From: Paulownia fortunei
Lineage: Eukaryota; Streptophyta; Magnoliopsida; Lamiales; Paulowniaceae
Length of the DNA stretch: 64,000 nt
Reading direction: 5' to 3'
NCBI GenBank assembly: GCA_019321725.1
Contig: CM033118.1
Span: 9,450,071-9,514,070, forward strand
Shown here: piece by piece, positions 1 to 10,612 of the stretch
Numbering within the stretch: position 1 is the stretch's first letter
Layout: the number at the start of each line of letters is the position of its first letter
Position numbers and translations under genes: made by a program
Notes under the pieces: generated by a model
Told to the model about the DNA's origin: nothing
The model's input: only the letters and a program-made list of their open reading frames with translations
Database searches by the model: none

Positions 1-156
1 TAAACCGTATAAGGTTACTAGTAGCACTTTTAGCACTTCCAAAATTATAACCTATATATCCCATCTATATCTAATATTGATCCACCTCATTTTCTTCTTA
101 TTTCAATATAAAATCAACTACTTAGATTAAGAAATTCAATAACTAATATCGTGCAA
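1..156 (-). repeat. Internal piece of the Tekay-like LTR (remnant of the 3' LTR)
   Basis: These bases match 6735-6890 almost perfectly, and their last 120 bases match 9153-9270. They therefore belong to the long LTR that begins at 4158. In element orientation this is the 3' LTR. It joins integrase sequence directly at 156/157, so the polypurine tract, about 150 bases of LTR and the integrase C-terminus have been deleted. The LTR continues to the left of the window. Confidence 0.8.
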
Positions 157-875
157 ACTCCACCAAAGGTAGGAATTTACTCCACTGACCTTGGAAGTCT
201 AATACACAGGCTCTGAGCATATCCTCCAACGTCTGTATTGTTCGTCCAGATTGCCCATCCGTCTGAGGATGATATGCTGTACTGAATGATAATTGTGTTC
301 CCAAAGCTTTGTGTAAACTCCTCCAAAAAGTAGACAAAAATCTTGAATCTCTATCAGAAACAATAGACAATGGCACACCATGAAGTCTGACAATCTCCTG
401 AATGTATAATTGGGCATAGCGATCCATGGAATAGGTAGAACATATGGAAGGAAATGAGCAGACTTGGTCAATCTATCGACGATAACCCAAATAGCATCAT
501 GTCTCTTAGTAGTCTTTGGCAAACCAGTTACGAAATCTATGGTGATCCTTTCCCATTTCCATTCTGGAATAAGTAGAGGTTGTAAAGTCCCTGCGGGTCT
601 TTGATGTTCGGCTTTATTTGCTGACATGTTAAACATTGCTCCACATGCTGGGCGATGTTCTTTTTCATACCCGGCCACCAATAATGCAATTTCAAGTCTC
701 TATACATCTTAGTAGCCCCTCGATGTACTGAATAAGGGGTTGAATGTGCCTCTTTTAAAATGTCTTCCCGAATGTTATCAATATTTGGCACACAAAACCG
801 CCCTCTAAATTGTAAAATATCATCCTGAGTCATCTTAAATTCAGTAGACTTCCCTGCAGCAACATATTTTCTCAT
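157..875 (-). pseudogene. Ty3/gypsy integrase, Tekay-like, frameshifted (copy 1)
   Basis: Read from 875 downward, this encodes the integrase zinc-binding region ([10 protein letters not shown], then CLTCQQIK) followed by the DDE core. All three catalytic residues can be found: Asp in IDFVTGLP, Asp in VSDRDSRF, and Glu in the QTLEDMLRA stretch after YHPQTDGQS. The pieces lie in three frames, with breaks near 610 and 430. The protein ends after LVEFA because LTR sequence follows, so the C-terminus, including any chromodomain, is absent. It is separated from RNase H by a single in-frame TAG at 906-908. Confidence 0.9.
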
Positions 876-905
876 ATTGATGAGATATTCATCATCTCGT
901 TGTCC

Positions 906-1460
906 CTATTTGATCCTATCAATTAGCGTAGGCTGAAGCGTCAGGGCTGCCAACTTTGCCTCTATTACTCCTGTCTGTAAAATTTCTATATTCATTTTCT
1001 GCAAATCATTCAGTTTTGATTTCTGAATTAAAGCCTTAGCCATTGTACTTTGTGTGGATTTTCGGCTCAATGCATCAGCTACAACGTTGGCTTTACCTGG
1101 GTGGTAATTGATCACACAATCATAATCTTTTACCAGTTCTAGCCATCTTCGCTGCCGCATATTCAACTCTTTCTGTGTGAAGAAGTATTTGAGGCTCTTG
1201 TGATCAGTATAGATCTCGCACCGTTCAACATATAAATAGTGCCTCCATATTTTAAGCGCAAATACTACAGCAGCAAGTTCCAAGTCGTGCGTGGGGTAAT
1301 TCTTTTCGTACTCTTTAAGTTGCCTGGATGCATACGCAATTACTTTGCCATTCTGCATCAGTACACATCCTAATCCATTCTTCGACGCATCACTGTAAAT
1401 TACGAATCCTCCCGTACCTGATGGAATTGAGAGAATAGGTGCTGAAACATATCTGTCCAT
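906..1460 (-). pseudogene. Ty3/gypsy RNase H domain, copy 1
   Basis: RNase H of the pol polyprotein. It begins at the [10 protein letters not shown] motif and runs through [11 protein letters not shown] to the tether motif [14 protein letters not shown], typical of Tekay/Del and related chromoviruses. It is out of frame with the upstream RT reading frame. The break lies at a short tandem duplication (TATCTGTCCATT repeated, 1454-1480). Its end is an in-frame TAG, after which integrase-linker sequence continues in the same frame. Confidence 0.9.
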
Positions 1461-2869
1461 TTATCTGTCCATTTAAACATCACCCTTTTTCTGGTTAATT
1501 GTGTCAATGGCATTGCAATCTTGGAGAACCCCTCCACAAATCTTCGATAATATTCAGCTAAACCCAGAAAACTGCGCACCTCTGAAGGATTAGTAAGTTG
1601 CATCCAGTTGTTGATAGCTTCAACTTTACTTGGATCTACTGATATTCCCGCTCCTGATATAACATGTCCCAAGAATACCACACGATCCAACCAGAACTCG
1701 CATTTCTTGAATTTGGCGTATAACTGCTTCACTTTCAGGACCTCTAGTACTTGTGTTAAATGTGCGGCATGTTCTTCTTTAGTTCTGGAGTAAACTAGAA
1801 TGTCATCTATGAACACAATAACAAATTTATCTAGAAATTCTTTAAACACTCTGTTCATCAGATCCATGAATGCTGCTGGAGCGTTAGTCAATCCAAATGG
1901 CATCACCAAAAATTCATCGTGCCCATATCTTGTACTAAATGCCGTCTTGGGGATATCCTCTTCCTTTATTTTCAATTGATGGTACCCAGAGCGTAAGTCA
2001 ATCTTTGAAAATATTGCGGCACCCTGAAGCTGGTCAAATAAATTATCGATTCTGGGTAACGGATACTTATTCTTAATTGTGACCCTATTCAACTCTCGAT
2101 AATCGATGCACAGTCTCATGGTGCCATCCTTCTTACGTACAAATAGAACTGGTGCTCCCCAAGGTGAAAAGCTCGGTCTGATGAATCCCTTGTCCAACAA
2201 GTCTTGTAATTGTACTTTCAATTCTTTCAACTCCAATGGAGCCATTCTGTAGGGAGTTTTTGAGATTGAAGATGTTCCTGGTTGTATGTCAATAACAAAC
2301 TTTATTTCACGATCTGGCGGCAGTCCCGGGAGATCATCTGGGAATACTTCAGTATATTCCCGTACCACTGGTATTTCACTCAGAGTTGGTGGGTCTTGTT
2401 CCTCAATGTTCATGACACTCACCAAGTACCCTTCGCAACCATCATCGAGTAATCGTTGTGCCTTCACTGCTGAAATCATAGGAAATCTAAACTTCTTCAC
2501 AATGCTGGCAAATGTGAAAGACTCTTTCCCAGAAAGTTGAAATGTCACCGTCTTTTCCTTACAGTTGATAGTAGCCCCATACTTTGACAACCAATCCATG
2601 CCCAAAATAACATCATAATCATTCATATCCAGTACAATCAAATCAGCATGTAATTCTCTACCTTCAACAAGTATAGCACAAGCTCTCAAAATCCGATCGG
2701 TTTGTCTAGCATCTCCAGAGGGAACTGTTACACTATAACTGATTTCTGCTACATCTGGTATTCTACCCAGCCTCTTCACGTACTCAATGGATGCAAATGA
2801 ATGCGTGGCTCCAGAATCAAATAATACAAGTGTTGGAACACTAAAAATATAAAGTGTACCTGTTACCAC
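1400..2869 (-). pseudogene. Ty3/gypsy protease and reverse transcriptase, copy 1
   Basis: This 489-codon open stretch is the longest in the window. The aspartic protease motif DSGATHSF lies near 2800-2818. The RT follows, with [16 protein letters not shown], the PFGLTNAPA stretch and the active-site box FIDD. The RNase H connection ([16 protein letters not shown]) comes before the frame is lost after FKWTDKWTD. The 5' end is joined to gag in another frame, and intact relatives of this clade usually have a single gag-pol frame. Order and motifs place it in the chromovirus branch of Ty3/gypsy. Only the C-terminal 20 or so residues are frameshift-derived. Confidence 0.92.
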
Positions 2870-3985
2870 CGATGGATTTGCTTCTGCATCGCCCTGGTTA
2901 TGGTGAACACCTTGGCTGGTACATTCTTTTGGATGGTCTGATTCTGTTTACCTGGGCAAAATTTAGCAATATGTCCCGGTATTCCACATCGAAAACACGT
3001 CCTGGTTTCTATATAGCAGCCTCTAGTATGTCCATTACCACATTTCTGACACACAGCTTCTGGCATTGGTGCTTTTCCTTGTTCGACCCATGGCCTCTTA
3101 TTTTGACCTTCTTGTTGTTGGCCTTGTTCTCCTTGAAATTTAAATCCTAGCTTATGTATTTGGATCGGCTTCTGCATTTGGAATGGCCTTTTTGCCCCAC
3201 AGTCCATCTCTGTCCCTGCTGTCTGAACTGCTGTCGAGCCTCATGTGCACGAACGATTCTCAATTCAGCCTGTTCTGCCACCAACGCCCTGTCAGCCACC
3301 TGTGAAAATGTCACCCCTTGAGTACCCGCCATATTCACATCCCGGTATAACTCTGGCCTCAAACCCTCCAAAAATCTCTCTACTTTCAGTACGTCAGTGC
3401 TGACCATGTGCGTAGCAAACCTGGACAGTTGTTCAAATTTATGAATATATTCCCAACAGTCATCGCTCCTTGTCGCAGTTGTATAAACTCGTTCATCTTC
3501 ATCATGTGAACTGGAGCTGTGAAATATTTATTTCGGAATAACTCCTTGAATCTATCCCAGCTCATGGTAGTAATGTCCTCTATACTGCTAATCATGTCCC
3601 ACCAATGGCCTGCACTACCGCGAAGCATGAAAGTGGCACACATTACCCTCTCCTCTACTGGCACCCTGCTGTACTGGAACATGTTCTCCAGGGTCCTCAA
3701 CCAGTCCTCTGCAGCAGTAGGATCAATAGCATCCTCAAATGTTGGGGATCCAGTCTCCAAATCATTCTCCCACCATATATATATAGTCTGCCCGCTGTTG
3801 GTTTACCTCCACCCGTGGTTGCTCACCATTATCCTCTGCCGAACCAATTGTTGAATCTGTTCAGACTGTCGTTCAATCAATTCTATTAACCGATTAATCA
3901 TGATATCTCGATCATTAACCGGGATGGGTGTCTCATTCCTCTGTGCTCTGGCACCACCACTGCTCTCACCACGAGTTCTCACCAT
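2863..3985 (-). pseudogene. Ty3/gypsy gag (capsid and zinc knuckles), broken
   Basis: Gag starts at the ATG at 3985 (MVRTRGESSG). This is chosen because it follows the primer-binding site and LTR, while codons further upstream are leader. The capsid part has DPTAAEDWLRTLE and WDRFKELFRNKYF. Nucleocapsid knuckles are present as CQKCGNGH and CFRCGIPGHIAKFC around 3050-2955. The gene is broken by an in-frame TAA at 3803-3805 and by frameshifts near 3440, 3200 and 2870. It would have formed the virus-like particle. No intact product is possible. Confidence 0.9.
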
Positions 3986-4140
3986 TTTGCAGCGCTGTTT
4001 ATATAAGTTTGACAACATATGGCCAATATAATTTATGAAATATGAAATGCAATATATGATAATAATAAAACTTACTGGCATGGCTGCGCTCTGCAAGTTT
4101 CAAAGGTTATGTACATGGACAGTCTACAGAATCAAGACCT

Positions 4141-4154
4141 GGACTCTGATACCA
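4141..4154 (-). other. Primer-binding site, initiator tRNA-Met type
   Basis: On the minus strand this reads TGGTATCAGAGTCC, complementary to the 3' end of plant initiator tRNA-Met with one change (GAGC expected). It sits three bases inside the LTR that starts at 4158, which fixes the LTR edge and the element orientation. Confidence 0.85.
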
Positions 4155-4157
4155 CTC

Positions 4158-6890
4158 TGTAACACCCCCATTCCTATACAACCATATATATTGTATAATT
4201 TGACATGATAGAACCTGTGTGCATGCATGGAATATTTATTTATTTATTTATTTTTAACATTTTAAGAAAAACTAAATCACTTCTTACATACACAACCCTG
4301 TTTAAAATAGAAGGATCAGTATTTATATAAAAACACAACACTCATACGACCACAATATTTACATACTTATTTACAGTAAAGTTTTAAAAGAGAAATATAG
4401 TACAATCTAAAAACATAATACACCAGACTCAAAATATAACAAGCCAACAAAATAGTCCAATAGGTCGTCATCCATGTACATACTCCCTCAAACACCTGCA
4501 GGAGCTCCAACAGCCGACCAACCAGCCAAAGATGCTTCAAGCATCGTCGTACTCACCTACAATGCATAAACTATATGAGCTAACGCTCAGCAAGTAAAGA
4601 TTATGCATGTCAAAGAATAATCCACAATATCAAGTCATGCAACTCAAAATGCTATGCTCACAATGCAATTTTATGCATCAAAATATTTCTCTCAAAATCA
4701 TTTCTTTCTTGGGCCCCTGACCAACGCTACTATCCCATGCACCGAAAAAGAGCTCTGTACACCGCCATAATCCAATGGCCAATAATCATATAAGCATGTA
4801 AATCCATGCATACTCATACGCATGCAAATCCATGCACGCGAACCTGCAAATCCATGCATAAAACCATGCAAATCCATGCATGCTTCGATGCACTAGTAGT
4901 GGTCAGCAAAACATTTTCCTTTCTCTGAATCATGCCGTGCAATGCAAGATTTATGACAATGCTCATATATGATGCATGCATGTGCTAATGACAATGCCCA
5001 TGTATGTATGCTCAATAGAGAGCCCTCTACTATGCACATATGATTTATGATATCACATATAATTCACACATCTACTATGTCTATGCATTGTAGTTGCAAA
5101 TGAATCTTTACTTACCTTTCACTTGGTTGGTGGCTTAGTCTAAATTTGTTTAGTATTCCTCTCCAACCTTAGATGTAAAATAGCCTGTAATATTACCCAA
5201 CATCAAGCACCATTCCCATTTGGCAAGTTGAAAGCACAAAATCTGATACTAGACCTTAAACACCAAGCTATAAGCTAACAATCAAGCTTTCACAAACTAG
5301 AACCCAATATAGCCCCTCAAATACCTCAATTTCTCATCTTAAATGCATGAAAACATCATGTAATTGAATTATTATAACTCTAATAGCATGTACCTAATTG
5401 TTAACACTCAATAGCAACATATCAAGGTTGAAACATGCTAAGTGATCAAATGTGGCAGATTCACATTTTCATATTTTCTTGCTGTCAAGTTTAGTTGCAT
5501 GATAATTTTAACATCCCTAAGCATATCCAATCACTCCCAAATTTTTACCACACTTATATAACATGTATATAAATGCAACAATATCATATAATTGCTAAAA
5601 CTCACGGATATAACTTCCAAGTTCAGCTCTCTTCACGACATACTGAAACAGATTGTTTCCTACCGTGACAGTTTTGCACACTTCATGACATTAATGGTTT
5701 TGGCACCCTTAAGTATATTCAATCACTCCAAAATTTTCACCATACTTAGATAACATATATAAGGAGACAACCAGGTCATATTATTACCAAAAATAATGGA
5801 TTTAGCTCCCTTAATTCAGTTTCCTTCACAGCACACCCAAACCGATTTTGCTATTTTGGCAGTTTGAGTGTTTCTCCAATATCATTCTCTATTTCAATTT
5901 CCAACTGATAAAACTTCATTCCAATACTCTTAATTCATATATGGTCATTTAAATGGTAATAATTATAGGTTTTATTCAACATACCATACACTTTTGAAGC
6001 CTAAAACACAAGAAAACAGTAAGATGACGGTTTCTGCCACAAGTATTTCCTATTAAGTGTTTGTCATCAAAAACCCTTTCTTTGTGCACCAAAGTCTAAC
6101 TAAAAACTTCCTAACACTTTTATAATAGATATTGAAAGCTTAATAAACCATAAAACCATTCATAATAATCTGAAAACCAAAGGCAAAACCGTAGATAAGT
6201 GTTACCTATGCAGATTTTGAGGCTAACTTGATGGTAATCACTTCTTCTTTGCTTTTCTTGCTTTTATTTCAACTTGGAATCAATTTGGATCACTTCGAGA
6301 CCTTAAGGTGTGTGTTTGGAAGATGAAAATGGCTGAAATGAGGGTCTGTTCGTTGCTTAAGGGTGAAGGGTTTGAGGTGTTAGCTTGAGATGTTAGCTTA
6401 AGCTTAATAAGAAAGCATGAGGTGGCAAGTAAATGGCAAATCTGATTTTCTCCCTTATCTTGCAGCCCTAATCTTGTGTGTCTCATCTATTTTTATTTGG
6501 TTTCAACCTATCTTAATCACCATTCATTCCCATAGGTAATTCCTATGTCCGTTCATTCGATCTCCAAACCGATTCGCATCCGATTCTTAAAGAATTATCT
6601 AGTTTGCATTTCTAAAATCATATGCACATAAGGGCCTTGTAATATGACACTTAAATCATATTATATCATGTCCAATATCCCAAGTATGCTAATTTACAAA
6701 TATATACTTTTGAAATAACTTGATCAAATCAAATTAAACCGTATAAGGTTACTAGTAGCACTTTTAGCACTTCCAAAATTATAACCTATATATCCCATCT
6801 ATATCTAATATTGATCCACCTCATTTTCTTCTTATTTCAATATAAAATCAACTACTTAGATTAAGAAATTCAATAACTAATATCGTGCAA
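4158..6890 (-). repeat. Tekay-like 5' LTR, main part (interrupted)
   Basis: The edge TGTAACACCCCC at 4158 directly follows the primer-binding site. The LTR runs to 6890, where it switches abruptly to integrase sequence. The missing last 151 bases are found at 9271-9421, giving a full LTR of about 2.9 kb. A diverged solo LTR of the same family at 39205-42337 confirms the extent. It carries no supported gene; short open stretches such as the one near 6280-6486 are chance. Confidence 0.85.
4790..4895. repeat. Short tandem subrepeats, CATGCAAATCCATGCA type
   Basis: Four to five degenerate copies of a roughly 16-24 base unit with core GCAAATCCATGCA lie inside the LTR. The unit contains ATGCAAAT and the inverted pair ATGCA/TGCAT. 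The solo LTR at 39205 lacks the array at the matching place, so it expanded in this subfamily. Confidence 0.7.
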
Positions 6891-7620
6891 ACTCCACCAA
6901 AGGTAGGAATTTACTCCACTGACCTTGAAGTCTAATACACAGGCTCTGAGCATATCCTCCAATGTCTGTATTGTTCGTGCAGATTGCCCATCCGTCTGAG
7001 GATGATATGCTGTACTGAATGATAATTGTGTTCCCAAAGCTTTGTGTAAACTCCTCCAAAAAGTAGACAAAAATCTTGAATCTCTATCAGAAACAATAGA
7101 CAATGGCACACCATGAAGTCTGACAATCTCCTGAATGTATAATTGGGCATAGCGATCCATGGAATAGGTAGGACATATGGGAAGGAAATGAGCAGACTTG
7201 GTTAATCTATCGACGATAACCCAAATAGCATCATGACTCTTAGTAGTCTTTGGCAAACCAGTTACGAAATCTATGGTGATCCTTTCCCATTTCCATTCTG
7301 GAATAAGTAGAGGTTGTAAAGTCCCTGCGGGTCTTTGATGTTCGGCCTTTATTTGCTGACATGTTAAACATTGCTCCACATGCTGGGCGATGTTCTTTTT
7401 CATACCCGGCCACCAATAATGCAATTTCAAGTCTCTATACATCTTAGTAGCCCCTGGATGTACTGAATAAGGGGTTGAATGTGCCTCTTTTAAAATGTCT
7501 TCCGGAATGTTATCAATATTTGGCACACAAAAACCGCCCTCTAAATTGTAAAATATCATCCTGAGTCATCTTAAATTCAGTAGACTTCCCTGCAGCAACA
7601 TATTTTCTCATATTGATGAG
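6891..7620 (-). pseudogene. Ty3/gypsy integrase, copy 2
   Basis: A near-identical second copy of 157-886. Here the zinc finger and DDE core ([25 protein letters not shown] and the following Glu) are in a single frame from 7559 to about 6925. It is frameshifted near 6925 ([10 protein letters not shown] instead of DFQGQWSKF). Its junction with LTR sequence at 6890/6891 is the same as at 156/157, so the two copies come from one rearranged ancestor. Confidence 0.9.
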
Positions 7621-7641
7621 ATATTCATCATCTCGTTGTCC

Positions 7642-8196
7642 TTATTTGATCCTATCAATTAGCGTAGGCTGAAGCGTCAGGGCTGCCAACTTTGCCTCTA
7701 TTACTCCTGTCTGTAAAATCTCTATATTCATTTTCTGCAAATCATTCAGTTTCGATTTCTGAATCAAAGCCTTAGCCATTGTACTTTGTGTGGATTTTCG
7801 GCTCAATGCACCAGCTACAACGTTGGCTTTACCTGGGTGATAATTGATCACACAATCATAATCTTTTACCAGTTCTAGCCATCTTCGCTGCCGCATATTC
7901 AACTCTTTATGTGTGAAGAAGTATTTGAGGCTCTTGTGATCAGTATAGATCTCGCACCGTTCACCATATAAATAGTGCCTCCATATTTTAAGCGCAAATA
8001 CTACAGCAGCAAGTTCCAAGTCGTGTGTGGGGTAATTCTTTTCGTACTCTTTAAGTTGCCTGGATGCATACGCAATTACTTTGCCATTCTGCATCAGTAC
8101 ACATCCTAATCCATTCTTCGACGCATCACTGTAAATTACGAATCCTCCCGTACCTGATGGAATTGAGAGAATAGGTGCTGAAACATATCTGTCCAT
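7642..8196 (-). pseudogene. Ty3/gypsy RNase H domain, copy 2
   Basis: Second copy of 906-1460, differing at a few residues ([24 protein letters not shown] where copy 1 has [10 protein letters not shown]). The stop after IDRIK is at the same codon but is TAA here rather than TAG. It is frameshifted relative to both the RT and the integrase pieces. Confidence 0.9.
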
Positions 8197-8238
8197 TTAT
8201 CTGTCCATTTAAACATCACCTTTTTCTGGTTAATTGTG

Positions 8239-9152
8239 TCAATGGCATTGCAATCTTGGAGAACCCCTCCACAAATCTTCGTAATATTCAGCTAAACCCA
8301 GAAAACTGCGCACCTCTGAAGGATTAGTAAGTTGCATCCAGTTGTTGATAGCTTCAACTTTACTTGGATCTACTGATATTCCCGCTCCTGATATAACATG
8401 TCCCAAGAATACCACACGATCCAACCAGAACTCGCATTTCTTGAATTTGGCGTATAACTGCTTCACTTTCAGGACCTCTAGTACTTGTGTTAAATGTGCG
8501 GCATGTTCTTCTTTAGTTCTGGAGTAAACTAGAATGTCATCTATGAACACAATAACAAATTTATCTAGAAATTCTTTAAACACTCTGTTCATCAGATCCA
8601 TGAATGCTGCTGGAGCGTTAGTCAATCCAAATGGCATCACCAAAAATTCATCGTGCCTATATCTTGTACTAAATGCCGTCTTGGGGATATCCTCTTCCTT
8701 TATTTTCAATTGATGGTACCCAGAGCGTAAGTTAATCTTTGAAAATATTGCGGCACCCTGAAGCTGGTCAAATAAATTATCGATTCTGGGTAACGGATAC
8801 TTATTCTTAATTGTGACCCTATTCAACTCTCGATAATCGATGCACAGTCTCATGGTGCCATCCTTCTTACGTACAAATAGAACTGGTGCTCCCCAAGGTG
8901 AAAAGCTCGGTCTGATGAATCCCTTGTCCAACAAGTCTTGTAATTGTACTTTCAATTCTTTCAACTCCAATGGAGCCATTCTGTAGGGAGTTTTTGAGAT
9001 TGAAGATGTTCCTGGTTGTATGTCAATAACAAACTTTATTTCACGATCTGGCGGCAGTCCGGGAGATCATCTGGGAATACTTCAGTATATTCCCGTACCA
9101 CTGGTATTTCACTCAGAGTTGGTGGGTCTTGTTCCTCAATGTTCATGACACT
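8239..9152 (-). pseudogene. Ty3/gypsy reverse transcriptase, copy 2, truncated at its 5' side
   Basis: RT from MAPLELKEL through CIDYRELN to [10 protein letters not shown] and the RNase H connection, about 99% like copy 1. Sequence above 8979 up to 9152 matches the protease-RT linker of copy 1 (2250-2415). It then joins LTR sequence, so protease, gag, primer-binding site and the LTR start are missing from this copy. Confidence 0.9.
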
Positions 9153-9421
9153 CCAAAATTATAACCTATATATCCCATCTATATCTAATATTGATCCACC
9201 TCATTTTATTCTTATTTCAATATAAAATCAACTACTTAGATTAAGAAATTCAATAACTAATATCGTGCAATAGCTTCAAAATTAAGTTTAATATTCAAGA
9301 ATGTCGTATAAAATGAAATAAATTATGCAATGTCAATAGAAATGCAAATAGCATATAAAATTAACATGTAATGCATGAATCATATTTGGCCATGTGAGTA
9401 GTAAGAGGCTCGGGTATCACA
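9153..9421 (-). repeat. Tekay-like LTR, terminal part
   Basis: 9153-9270 repeats 6774-6890, and 9271-9421 supplies the LTR terminus (TATCACA) missing from the main part. The base after the terminus begins Athila integrase sequence (GGAGTGGTCC). This is therefore the true outer edge of the Tekay insertion, and GGAGT is the expected 5-bp target duplication; its partner lies left of the window. Confidence 0.8.
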
Positions 9422-9560
9422 GGAGTGGTCCTTTTATTGTAAAAAAAAGGATATCTTTATGGGGCGATTGATATTGAAAATCCTAGATATGATAATATAT
9501 TCAAAGTAAATTGACAAAGAGTTAAACCATTTCTAGAAAATCAATTTTCGTAAATGGAAA
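9422..9560 (+). pseudogene. Athila integrase C-terminus (element A)
   Basis: The sequence corresponds to the element B peptide at 51827-51990 (YGVIDIENP, KVNGQRVKPFLENQF). This is the integrase C-terminal beta-barrel region of Athila/Tat elements, where EIENP and FKVNGQR are usual. In A the frame is broken by stop codons, for example TGA within the VNGQR stretch. Confidence 0.75.
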
Positions 9561-9595
9561 TTATTTTTCTTTCTAACCCTTGTTATGATTAATGT

Positions 9596-9626
<31 letters not shown>

Positions 9627-9813
9627 CTTACTTTCTCTGATTTTATTTGTTTTGAAGTTTTTTTTCCTTTTATTTTTTTTTCTTTTCTCGGCTAAGTTGT
9701 GGATAACGGTACTCCATGGCTATTAAAGTCGGACTTGTTAGTTTCCCAAACAACTGAATTCTCTATACAAATTTTCTCTATTTTTCTCATTCTCTTTTCT
9801 TGTTCTTTTCAAA

Positions 9814-10368
9814 ATGGGTGACATTTTTCTAACTCTCAAGAAGCGATTTCTGTTTTTTCCTGAAAATGAAATTTTTAAAATTTATAAAATTAGGATTGAA
9901 AGACTGAGAATGCTTATGCACAAGGGCATCCTGGAGGACATACGGTAGATAATTGAAACAAAGGTAAGAGCATGTGAGTTTTCACATAAGTTTTCAGATT
10001 TGCTTACTAAGTATATGTCTGGTTTTGGTAAAAGCGCATATTCAAAAAAATGAAGGGCGAAAAAAATGAAAGTTTGTCATAATTGTGCTAGATGACTTGC
10101 AACATAAAGTGTCGTTCTTTAGGAATGGTCTCTAAAAATCGAGAAGATAAACTTAAATTCATTATCGATGGACTGAGTAAGGAGTCTTTACATCACTTTA
10201 TATTGACTCTTGAGACGCATTCATATGGATTAGTACAACGTGCAATTCTTGATTTATGAGATCGCTTTCGAAATGAATATGAGTTTTATAGTCTTGGGAA
10301 TCTGACATTAAAAGACCCTGTTTGCCAGTTTAAAAGAAAACTTGATGGGAAGCATATCCTCTACCCAT
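9814..10368 (+). pseudogene. Small basic Cys-rich reading frame, element A copy (broken)
   Basis: Starts at ATG 9814 (MGDIFLTLKKRF), the same start as in element B. The N-terminal half has a TAG at 9946 and a TGA at 10051. The second half, in the same frame, begins MKVCHNCAR at 10066 and is frameshifted soon after by a one-base loss. Homology with element B continues to about 10368. In both copies the second half is followed by TGA and, later, TAG stops at matching places. A keeps a 16-base segment between direct repeats AAAAAAATGAA that B has lost. The function is not known; see the B copy. Confidence 0.55.
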
Positions 10369-10612
10369 AGAGGGCATTTAAGCCATTACTGGACGTAAAA
10401 CCAGAGGAAGATGTGAGACACAATCACAACTACATGTACATTCACGTGTAAGTATGTAATTTTTAAATTTTGTGTGTCCTTATTTTCAACCTTTCTGATG
10501 AAAGAAAAAAACTTGCAATAAATGCATTTCCTATTCATATCTTAATAAATAGCACCATACCCACTCTATTTTTGCACAACTTATTTTCAAAAAAAAATTA
10601 AAAAAAAATTAA
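10369..10612 (+). other. Noncoding spacer in element A
   Basis: This AT-rich stretch between the Cys-rich reading frame and the LOG segment matches 50835-51080 of element B. No reading frame, primer site or RNA gene is visible. Confidence 0.6.

Noticed and set aside
1608..1793. Plus-strand frame over RT, also at 8342-8527
   Set aside because: Opposite-strand shadow of the conserved RT domain.
4793..4900. CRISPR-like spaced repeats
   Set aside because: Plant LTR context, units are contiguous and degenerate, no regular spacers.
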